Part shown: positions 54,310 to 62,042 of the stretch, piece by piece
How positions within the stretch are numbered: position 1 is the stretch's first letter
Layout of the letters: the number at the start of each line of letters is the position of its first letter
Assembly (NCBI RefSeq): GCF_003002875.1
Contig: NZ_PVTH01000006.1
Coordinates: 62,001 to 126,000, forward strand
Reading direction: 5' to 3'
Origin: Arcticibacter pallidicorallinus
GTDB lineage: Bacteria; Bacteroidota; Bacteroidia; Sphingobacteriales; Sphingobacteriaceae
DNA: 64,000 nucleotides
Position numbers and translations under genes: made by a program
The notes under the pieces: model-generated
Databases searched by the model: none
What the model saw: the letters and a program-made list of their open reading frames with translations, nothing else
Told to the model about the DNA's origin: nothing

Positions 54310-55398
54310 ATGTTACTCGAATCAACCTTAAGCACTTTTAACCGTTCAGGCGTCAATGCACGTATCGTTTATGCAGGAAGTGAACTAAAGGATTACCTGT
54401 TGAAAGATCTTAACTCCGCCTATGAGGTCCATCACACAGAACTGTCCATTCATAATATCGAGACTTTTCTCAATGACCAGTCTTTACTTACCCTACCCGA
54501 TATCCTGTTGATTGAAGCTGACTTTAAAGGAGAGTGGATTCAGATAGTATCGAATATAAAGAAGAATCCCCTTCTTGGTGGGATGATCATCGTCGTGCTA
54601 TCTGCCTTCGTCAATAAACAGTGGAAGAAGAAAGCGATCTCCCTCAAAGTACATGATTTCTACAATTATCCCTTCCCTACTGAGGATCTTTGCGAACGAT
54701 TATCTTTCCTGGTAAAGTTTAAATTAATTAAACCGACGCTTACCGAGTTATCGGGGAAGGTAGACGTTCGGTATAGGCTCCCTGCATACAAACGAACGTT
54801 TGATATCATTGCCTCCGGTCTTGCACTTGTTGTATTATCCCCTCTTTTTCTCATTGTGGGTGCGTGCATAGCACTAGAGTCGAAAGGACCAGTAATTTAC
54901 AAGAGCAAAAGGGTGGGTACGGGTTATAAGGTATTCGACTTTTATAAATTCAGATCAATGCGGATGAATGCCGATAAAGAAATCGGACTCCTCTCCTCCC
55001 TCAATCAGTACACTGATGCGGAGAAGGGAAAATCGGCCTTTATCAAAATCAAAGGTGATCCAAGAATCACGAGAATTGGCAAATTCATCCGGATGACCAG
55101 TATCGATGAACTTCCTCAGTTATTAAACGTTTTAATGGGAGATATGTCTATGGTCGGTAACCGCCCGCTTCCTTTATATGAGGCCGAAATGCTTACTTCC
55201 AACGAATGGACAACAAGATTTCTCGGGCCTGCCGGCTTAACCGGATTATGGCAGATCAGCCGGCGAGGGAAAGAAGATATGTCTGAAAGGGAACGTAAAA
55301 AGCTTGATAATTTTTACGCTTCCAACTACTCATTCTGGCTTGACCTTAAGATACTAATGAAAACATTCCCCGCACTGTTGCAAAAGGAAAAGGTTTAG
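54310..55398 (+). CDS. undecaprenyl-phosphate sugar-1-phosphate transferase with receiver-like N-domain
   Basis: 362 residues. Residues about 1-145 look like a degenerate receiver fold (PDILLIEAD in place of the phospho-acceptor strand; YNYPFPTEDL where receivers have a Lys-Pro). Residues about 160-362 are the bacterial sugar-transferase domain (WcaJ/PglC type): membrane segment FDIIASGLALVVLSPLFLIV, then FDFYKFRSMR, DELPQLLNVLMGDMSMVGNRPLP. It moves a sugar phosphate to the lipid carrier as first step of exopolysaccharide or glycan synthesis. The usual four-helix N-terminal part of WcaJ is missing. Confidence 0.85.
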   Translation: MLLESTLSTFNRSGVNARIVYAGSELKDYLLKDLNSAYEVHHTELSIHNIETFLNDQSLLTLPDILLIEADFKGEWIQIVSNIKKNPLLGGMIIVVLSAFVNKQWKKKAISLKVHDFYNYPFPTEDLCERLSFLVKFKLIKPTLTELSGKVDVRYRLPAYKRTFDIIASGLALVVLSPLFLIVGACIALESKGPVIYKSKRVGTGYKVFDFYKFRSMRMNADKEIGLLSSLNQYTDAEKGKSAFIKIKGDPRITRIGKFIRMTSIDELPQLLNVLMGDMSMVGNRPLPLYEAEMLTSNEWTTRFLGPAGLTGLWQISRRGKEDMSERERKKLDNFYASNYSFWLDLKILMKTFPALLQKEKV

Positions 55399-55412
55399 TA
55401 CTTTTCCTTTTG
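55381..55412. terminator. hairpin overlapping the transferase stop codon
   Basis: CAAAAGGAAAAG (55381-55392) and CTTTTCCTTTTG (55401-55412) are perfect complements with an 8-nt loop that holds the TAG stop at 55396-55398; the right arm abuts the stop of the minus-strand PorE-like gene. Likely a bidirectional terminator. Confidence 0.7.
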
Positions 55413-57542
55413 TTATAATTCTTCGCAGTTCAGCTGACTGAGGTTCACTCCCTGCAAAATAACATCAAACTCCGTTCTGCGGTTCAGCTGCTGATCGGCC
55501 TCCGAGCAGATTACGCCGTCGTAACAACGATTCAACAGTCGTGTTTTGCCATAATACTCCACCTTGATCCTACTACCGTTAATGCCTCTGGCTACCAGGT
55601 AATTTTTAGCGGCATTCCCTCTTCTGAGCGAAAGGTTGCGGTTGTAATCTTCAGAAGCGCGACTATCGCAATGACTTGAAGTGATCACGCTCATTTCCGG
55701 ATGTCGTCTCATCAGCGAAGCCAGATGGTCAAGAGCCCGCCTTGCGTCGGGACGAATCTCGTCACGGTCCAGATCGTAAAAAATATTCTCAACCGCGAAA
55801 ACGCGTTTCAAAGAATCACAGTTAGAAATTACATACTGTTGCAGACTCTCAGTTTTGAATAACTGCATATCTGTTCTAACAACCGAATCTCTATCAATGC
55901 CGATAGAAGTTTTGAAAACAAGCTGACTAACATAACCTAATTTCTGCGCCGTAATTTCGTAATCAGTTTCCTTTCTCATATCTAGCCTGAACTCCCCTCT
56001 GCCGTTAGTCATAACCGTATCCACACAGTCAAGGGTCCTCAGTAATATCCTACTGCCACCCAATGGGATGCGGGTTCGCCCGTCGGTTACCTGACCCGCA
56101 AAAATCACTCGATACGAAGCCTGCTCGAATTTATATATATCATCATTCCCTGCACGGTTCGATGAAAAAAAGCCACTTTTCCCGTCTTCCGCTCTTATGA
56201 AACCAAAATCATCTCTCGACGAATTAATAGGTGCGCCCAGATTAACAGGCGCGCGCGCAGCTCGCATATTAGTAAGCGGCACCTCAAATACATCGAGACC
56301 TCCCAGGCCCGGATGTCCTGTTGACGAAAAAAACAAAGAACCGTCGGCTGACAAGGACGGAAACTGCTCATTACCCTCGGTGTTGATCTGTTTCCCCATA
56401 TTGATCGGGCGAGTCCATTGTACTCCTGACCTCACCGAATAATAAAGATCAGTCCCCCCAAAGCCGCCCGGCATATCCGAAGCGAAAACCAGAATATTAC
56501 CGTCGGCCGTCAATGCCGGATGTCCCACAGAGTATTCATCATTGTTATAAGGAAACTCAGATATAACCGAAAGGCTGTTACCTGTAGCGAGATACAACTT
56601 CAACTTATTCACACCGCGCTCACTAACACCTGACTTACCTTTGAAATAATTGTTACGGGTAAAAATAATCGAGCCGTCTGGAAAAGCTGCTGCCGGCCCT
56701 TCATGATATTTGGAATTTACGTTACCGTGAAGCAATTGAACGCCCCTATTTAAAATCTGGCCCAGACCGCTTGAATCACCCGTGACCGAGGGATCATATT
56801 GACCCAGCGTCTTGGTATCATTTGCTGTAGGAGCCGTGTCATCATCATTAGACCTGGCAATTGAATTTCGACCACGAATCGCCGACCCGATGGGGTGATC
56901 ATTTGCGTTCTTGATATCCCCAAGCTTCCGGATATAATACAAACTTGTAAAAGGAGTCCTATCCCAGGGAAAGACACGCTTGACCGGACGATCAGTCATC
57001 CGGTTACTCGCGAACAGTAACCCGCCTTTATAAAAAGCCGGAGAATACTCAGAAGCCGAAGTATTTAAATCGGTCAATGATACTTTCCAAAAGCTGGCGT
57101 CTTTCGAGAACGCACCCGGATTTGCTCGCGAGAACGCCGACGCCCGACGGTCGGAAGGCATCATCCTCATATAGGTCCTGTACCAGCTTTCCGACTTCTC
57201 ATACTGCTGGTCCACAGCCAGTGCTTCCGCATAGTAAAGTGCCCATTCTGCTTTTAAAGGTTGATGCTTGCTCAACTTCTCATACCAATGCAAAGCCTGA
57301 TCGTATTTTTTAGTTTGGCGGTAGCTATAAGCGAGCATTTCAACAGCTGCGATGTCTCCCGAGTCAGCTGCCAGGACCTTGTTAAGGTGCGAAATCGCAT
57401 CAATATATTTATACGACAGGAAGGCAGACTCCCCCGCCTTAAATGCTTTAGAGCGGGAAGGTGACTGAGCATATACGTCAGCTCCGAAGCACACGAATAT
57501 CAGGCAGCAGATAAATGACGATTTTTGTAAAAAGTATTTCAT
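55413..57542 (-). CDS. PorE-like OmpA family protein (T9SS periplasmic component)
   Basis: 709 residues from the ATG at 57542, which gives a signal peptide (MKYFLQKSSFICCLIFVCFG as core, DVYAQ at the cut); longer starts overlap the next gene. In order: TPR region (about 25-130), PD40-type propeller (about 170-450), a carboxypeptidase-regulatory/CNA-B-like domain (about 490-570) and OmpA_C (about 590-709, YDLDRDEIRPDARRALDHLA and SSHCDSRASEDYNRNLSLRR). This is the layout of PorE, which anchors T9SS complexes to peptidoglycan. It is followed upstream by a PorP/SprF gene (4 nt). Confidence 0.88.
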   Translation of the reverse strand: MKYFLQKSSFICCLIFVCFGADVYAQSPSRSKAFKAGESAFLSYKYIDAISHLNKVLAADSGDIAAVEMLAYSYRQTKKYDQALHWYEKLSKHQPLKAEWALYYAEALAVDQQYEKSESWYRTYMRMMPSDRRASAFSRANPGAFSKDASFWKVSLTDLNTSASEYSPAFYKGGLLFASNRMTDRPVKRVFPWDRTPFTSLYYIRKLGDIKNANDHPIGSAIRGRNSIARSNDDDTAPTANDTKTLGQYDPSVTGDSSGLGQILNRGVQLLHGNVNSKYHEGPAAAFPDGSIIFTRNNYFKGKSGVSERGVNKLKLYLATGNSLSVISEFPYNNDEYSVGHPALTADGNILVFASDMPGGFGGTDLYYSVRSGVQWTRPINMGKQINTEGNEQFPSLSADGSLFFSSTGHPGLGGLDVFEVPLTNMRAARAPVNLGAPINSSRDDFGFIRAEDGKSGFFSSNRAGNDDIYKFEQASYRVIFAGQVTDGRTRIPLGGSRILLRTLDCVDTVMTNGRGEFRLDMRKETDYEITAQKLGYVSQLVFKTSIGIDRDSVVRTDMQLFKTESLQQYVISNCDSLKRVFAVENIFYDLDRDEIRPDARRALDHLASLMRRHPEMSVITSSHCDSRASEDYNRNLSLRRGNAAKNYLVARGINGSRIKVEYYGKTRLLNRCYDGVICSEADQQLNRRTEFDVILQGVNLSQLNCEEL

Positions 57543-57546
57543 AAAC

Positions 57547-58482
57547 TTAGAAGTATCTCGGCGATAAAATTTTACCACTCTCGAATCCAAACTCGTAACG
57601 AAGCATAATCTCATGACTTCCCGAGTTAAAGTTGCGTAAAGGTGTAACACTGTAATCGTAGCTATATCCTATGCGGATCTGTGGAGTAGCCTGAATTTCA
57701 AGAATTCCCGCCACATCAGCACTGGTACGATACTGTGCTCCCACGGCTATAACATCGTTGACCCACAACATCGCGTTAATATCTGCCTCTACCGGCGCCC
57801 CTTTGACACCCTTAACGAGAACAGAAGGTTTTAGCTTGAACGTCTCGTCCAGCGCAAATACATATCCCGTCGCGAAGAACAAATGAAGATTCTTAAAACT
57901 TCCACCTGTAGAATCACTAGGCGCCTCGTACTCTGTGATTCTTGTGTTCAAAAGATCCTGGGCCGACAAACCGATGTAAAACTTGTCTGAATTGTAATAA
58001 ACCCCGGTTCCGAAGTTAAACAGCATCTTATTCACATTTTCAGAAAATGCCGGGTCATAGGCACCACCATTTCCTAAATCAACACCCGTATAATCTGCCC
58101 GGTACTGCACAGCGCTTCCCTGCACGCCAAAGGCCAATGAACCCTTGTCCATTCTGATCCGGTAGGCGTAACTCAACACCGCCCCTGTAGTTTTTGAGAT
58201 ACCGAGCTGGTCATTGATCAGTTGAAGACCCAGACCTACCCGCTTGTTCCGGAAAGGCGCGTCAATTGTCAGTGTTGTAGTCTTTGGCGCTCCATCCATT
58301 CCCGACCATTGGTTCCGGTGCAGTGCCGTTGCTGACACTACATTTCGACTGCCCGCATAAGCCGGGTTAATAGCCATAGTATTGAACATGTATTGTGAGT
58401 ACATCGGATTCTGCTGCGCATTAACGCCAGAGGCGCTGACCAGCAAGAGCATGACTGCTATAACCTTTATTTCGAATTTCAT
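57547..58482 (-). CDS. PorP/SprF family T9SS outer-membrane protein
   Basis: 311 residues. Signal peptide (1-22, SGVNAQ) and the PorP/SprF hallmark QQNPMYSQYMFNTMAINPAYAGSR in outline (residues 23-46), followed by barrel strands (ATALHRNQWSGMDGAPKTTTL). SprF-type proteins dock type B C-terminal signal cargo to the type IX machine at the outer membrane. The start codon overlaps the stop of the cargo gene, so both are translated together. Confidence 0.93.
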   Translation of the reverse strand: MKFEIKVIAVMLLLVSASGVNAQQNPMYSQYMFNTMAINPAYAGSRNVVSATALHRNQWSGMDGAPKTTTLTIDAPFRNKRVGLGLQLINDQLGISKTTGAVLSYAYRIRMDKGSLAFGVQGSAVQYRADYTGVDLGNGGAYDPAFSENVNKMLFNFGTGVYYNSDKFYIGLSAQDLLNTRITEYEAPSDSTGGSFKNLHLFFATGYVFALDETFKLKPSVLVKGVKGAPVEADINAMLWVNDVIAVGAQYRTSADVAGILEIQATPQIRIGYSYDYSVTPLRNFNSGSHEIMLRYEFGFESGKILSPRYF

Positions 58483-60992
58483 TATCTGTTGATTGTGATA
58501 TAGCCCGACATTTTATCCTTACCGTCCAATATAATTACGTAGTAATAAGTACCCACCGGGACGTCGTCCCCAATATGAATTCCCTCAGTACACCTTCCGT
58601 TCCAGTCATTCTGATAGTCTGCAGCCCTGTAAATCCTGTTCCCCCAACGATTATAAATCTCAAGATGGATTTTACGGCCCAGACTGTTCTGAATGATCAG
58701 AACATCATTAATCCCATCGTTATTAGGAGAAAACCCACCTGGAATAAACAGGTTCTGCCTTACCAGGGATACCGGAGTAGGATCTGCCGGACTTGGATCT
58801 CCTGAGATCCTGGAGTCAGGAGCCAACCCATTCGTTGACTGGTCGGTTACCAGGGCCCCGTTCCGAACAGAAATACCACTGACAAGAGCAGTATTCAGAT
58901 AAGTGGCGCTTTCAGCATCCGCATATATGACCAGGTCAAGGTAGACCGCCTCCTTGTACTCCGCCCTTATCGAACTGGCCGGAAGCAACAGTCCAACGTC
59001 AGATGTTCCATTATAAGCCGGATTTACGAGTAATTCGCCGGTGGCAGACAGTCCGCTTACTGTAAATCTGGAGTTCGGAAATGCAGCAACCAGGTCGTCG
59101 GTTAAATTCAACTGATCGATCCTGGCATTACCAAAATTCACAATTGTAAATGTGAACCTCAAATTATAGCTGCCATCCAGATTCTTAACAATGGAGCTGA
59201 GGGCCTTAGCCAGTCCAATTTTTACTGGCGGGTTTACAATTACAGTCACCACCCCAGGCGTCGATTGGTTGCCATCTCCGTCAGTTATAACATATTCAAA
59301 ATCGTCAGGACCGGAATAACCGGGATTAGGTACGTAAATAACCTGACCAGTCACCGGATCGATAGTGATTGTGCCGTTAGCCGGCGGCCTGGTAATTACA
59401 ATCGATCCACCCTCAGGAACCGGAACATTGATGACGATCCGCTCGTCGACGGTTCCGTCAACATTGATATCGGGCGCATCAAATAGCAAAGAATTGACAG
59501 TGACTACCACATCGTCGAAGGTTACACAACCACCTGTGGATGTTATCGTCCATCGAAATATATAAGTCCCGGCAACCAGATTATTAACAACCACACTTGG
59601 CGAAGAAGATCCTGTAATTCCAGCCGCTGTCGGTCCGGTCAATTGAGTCCATAAACCAGTACCAGGCCCTGGCGAATTTCCCCGTAGGTTGTAACTGCGG
59701 GGTTGAGCTCCAACGTTAATAGTTGTATCTCTTCCTGCATCGGCCTGAACAGGAGCTGGAGTGATCGTAAACCGGATGGAGGCTGAAGCCGACTGTGCTC
59801 CATAGGTGTCTCTTACCGTATAAGTAGTTGAAGATGTCCCGGTGAAGCCGGCTATTGGCGTAAATGAAACTACCCCTCCAGTGTTAACGGCAAAAGTACC
59901 CTCTCCGGGGATAGTAAAGGAAGACTGAATACCCGGCTGCGCCGGATTAAGATCAACGGATCCTCTATTGATTGCTCCTCCAAAGTTATTTGAACGGTCA
60001 TTTTGGGTGACGTTGATAAAAATGGATTGACCAACGCAGCCAGTGATTTCGTCATCCGCAGCCGTCGGTGGAGCCAGCTCGGCTGAATTAATCACATCAA
60101 TCTCAACGTTACGAATTTCATGAAAATTGGTTTTATCACCCGTGGACGAAGCTATACCGTAGCTAAGATTAGCGGGAGCAATATCGGGATAATAATATTT
60201 GTCAATTACCGTGGTAGAAATCGGAGATGGTCCTCCACGCGTAATTCTAACGGTGATATTGTATCCTCCACGCGGATCAGGAACCAACTCCATATACACT
60301 CTCCTATAGCCCGGAGATGCAGGATCCGAGAATCTGGCAGAGCCTCCTTGTGTTAATGGAAAACCCAGATCCTGAGTTCTTACCGACGTTAAAAATCGGT
60401 AATTATCCGGTACTAACGCAGCTCCGTCTCCCTTACCGCGTAAGGTTACTGATCCAGCCCTGATACCTGAAATGCCACCTTGTCTACCCTCTGTCGGATT
60501 AGAAAAGTTCCCGAATTCATCCAAGCCTATGGCGAGGTATCCTTTGGACACGCCAGGCGAGACTGGAGTGGTTGTAGTGATTTGAGCATAACCCAAAGAA
60601 CCGCCAAACCCTCCGATAACAAAGGGGTTCGCTGTAGCGTCAAACAAAAACAAGCTGATTCCGTCCGCACCAGTTCCGCCGTAAATGTAGTATTCGAAGT
60701 CAACAGAAAGCCCCTGCGAAGAAGGAAAACTACTGGTACTATAAACAAATCCTTTTTGGTTCCTCGTGTTATTGGTTAAACGAAGATAACCGCTTCCGAC
60801 CGGATCTATGCTCGTTCCATTCACACCAGTTCCGGGCGCTGCGGTCAGGAAAGCTGAGGGAGCTCCCCCAAAAACTACTCCTTCTGCAGTTGCGTTTCTA
60901 AAACTTTCATTATAGGGAAATTGCGCCTGGGAAATATTCGGAAACAGCATAACCAACAAAAGAAATGTGGTTAAGTGTAAAGATTTGATCAT
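58482..60992 (-). CDS. T9SS type B cargo with lectin-like domain
   Basis: 836 residues. A signal peptide (1-24, ISQAQ) leads to an L-type lectin-like domain (about 25-290; FPYNESF, GADGISLFLFDATANPF). Then come cadherin/Ig-like repeats (about 310-600), some with acidic calcium-type residues (ITDGDGNQSTPG), and the type B C-terminal sorting domain (about 745-836: IPGGFSPNNDGINDVLII, IYNRWGNRIYR, GTYYYVIILDGKDKMSGYI). It is exported through T9SS and probably is a surface adhesin. It begins the three-gene cassette with porP/sprF and the PorE-like gene. Confidence 0.92.
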   Translation of the reverse strand: MIKSLHLTTFLLLVMLFPNISQAQFPYNESFRNATAEGVVFGGAPSAFLTAAPGTGVNGTSIDPVGSGYLRLTNNTRNQKGFVYSTSSFPSSQGLSVDFEYYIYGGTGADGISLFLFDATANPFVIGGFGGSLGYAQITTTTPVSPGVSKGYLAIGLDEFGNFSNPTEGRQGGISGIRAGSVTLRGKGDGAALVPDNYRFLTSVRTQDLGFPLTQGGSARFSDPASPGYRRVYMELVPDPRGGYNITVRITRGGPSPISTTVIDKYYYPDIAPANLSYGIASSTGDKTNFHEIRNVEIDVINSAELAPPTAADDEITGCVGQSIFINVTQNDRSNNFGGAINRGSVDLNPAQPGIQSSFTIPGEGTFAVNTGGVVSFTPIAGFTGTSSTTYTVRDTYGAQSASASIRFTITPAPVQADAGRDTTINVGAQPRSYNLRGNSPGPGTGLWTQLTGPTAAGITGSSSPSVVVNNLVAGTYIFRWTITSTGGCVTFDDVVVTVNSLLFDAPDINVDGTVDERIVINVPVPEGGSIVITRPPANGTITIDPVTGQVIYVPNPGYSGPDDFEYVITDGDGNQSTPGVVTVIVNPPVKIGLAKALSSIVKNLDGSYNLRFTFTIVNFGNARIDQLNLTDDLVAAFPNSRFTVSGLSATGELLVNPAYNGTSDVGLLLPASSIRAEYKEAVYLDLVIYADAESATYLNTALVSGISVRNGALVTDQSTNGLAPDSRISGDPSPADPTPVSLVRQNLFIPGGFSPNNDGINDVLIIQNSLGRKIHLEIYNRWGNRIYRAADYQNDWNGRCTEGIHIGDDVPVGTYYYVIILDGKDKMSGYITINR

Positions 60993-61358
60993 ACTTAATT
61001 GAATAGATGCGTGATAAATGTAGCTACAAACATAATATAACAGTTATACTTCTAGATAATCAGGCAGATATTTACAATAAACAAAAACAAAGCCACGAAC
61101 AACTATACTGCAATTCTAGCAATTTTCGAGTGCAATAAACTGATAATGAATGGATTTTTATTAAAATGGCATCTTTTTATTTGAGCTAATTTCTTTCGTA
61201 GCCGATCCATAGTGAGCCGATGTACACCAGATGTGAAGTTTTTTCCCCAGCTGTGAAATTCTTGATCAATATTAAAAAAACATCCTTAATTTTATTAACT
61301 CGTGCAAAACCACATTTATGGTGGAAGTTGTTTAATTTTAGCCCCTTTACAGCTGTCA
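60993..61358. other. intergenic region between T9SS cassette and EPS genes
   Basis: 366 nt. The minus strand has TATGTTTG (61027-61034, matches TAnnTTTG) 35 nt before the cargo ATG. On the plus strand I see no consensus promoter and no RNA gene. The region is AT-rich. The start of the TolC-like gene is taken at 61359 because it gives a signal peptide. Confidence 0.4.
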
Positions 61359-62042
61359 ATGTTTACAAAAAAATCGTGTATCCTGTTTCTGTTCCAGCTT
61401 GTACTGATCTTTCAGCATGCGAGCGCACAGGAATCAATCTTGTCTGAATACTCCCCACTATATGTTCAAAAGCTGATTGCAGTTGCCAAAGAGAACTATC
61501 CAAAATCTAAAGCATACGAACACCAGGTAAAAATCGCCAAGTACAATTTGTCCGGTGAAAAAACATCCTGGTTAGACCCTTTTTCATTTTCCTACCTGTT
61601 GAGATCTAACAATAATACGGTAGACATTGTAAACCCGCAGTTGCTTACCGGTTATCAGTTTGGTGTATCAGTCAACCCCGGCTCGCTTCTAAAGAAACCT
61701 TTCAATATTAAGGCGGCGAAGGAGGAAGTGAAGATAGCGCAGCTGGAACAAAACGAATATGCCCTTCAGCTGGAAAGCGAGGTCACAAGGAGATATATGT
61801 TTTACTTACAGAGTCTGAACCTGTTAAAGTTGCAAAACAAGATCACGGTTGATGCAGAAAGTTCCTTTGCAGACCTTAAACTCAAATATCAACGAAGCGA
61901 GATCACGTTTCAGGAATACAATTCGGCATCAACTAACCTTTCTAATGCTCAGATGGCTCGTGTGCAGGCCGAAGCAAACATGATTACGGCCAAAGCCTCA
62001 ATTGAGGAACTGCTGGTTAGAAAACTGGAAGAAATCAAATAA
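61359..62042 (+). CDS. half-length TolC-like outer-membrane factor
   Basis: 227 residues. Signal peptide (MFTKKSCILFLFQLVLIFQHAS then AQ). The mature part is mostly long helices with heptad-like spacing (VKIAKYNLSGEKTSWLDPFSF, EEVKIAQLEQNEYALQLESEVTRRYMFYLQSLNLL and AQMARVQAEANMITAKASIEELL in outline). It resembles one TolC repeat rather than the two of full TolC (about 450 residues). It ends directly before the Wzc-like gene (stop codon and ATG are adjacent), so it may be the outer-membrane side of an exopolysaccharide exporter. Confidence 0.8.
   Translation: MFTKKSCILFLFQLVLIFQHASAQESILSEYSPLYVQKLIAVAKENYPKSKAYEHQVKIAKYNLSGEKTSWLDPFSFSYLLRSNNNTVDIVNPQLLTGYQFGVSVNPGSLLKKPFNIKAAKEEVKIAQLEQNEYALQLESEVTRRYMFYLQSLNLLKLQNKITVDAESSFADLKLKYQRSEITFQEYNSASTNLSNAQMARVQAEANMITAKASIEELLVRKLEEIK

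Noticed and set aside
57543-57650. Longer N-terminus for the PorE-like protein
   Set aside because: It overlaps the PorP/SprF gene and hides the signal peptide.
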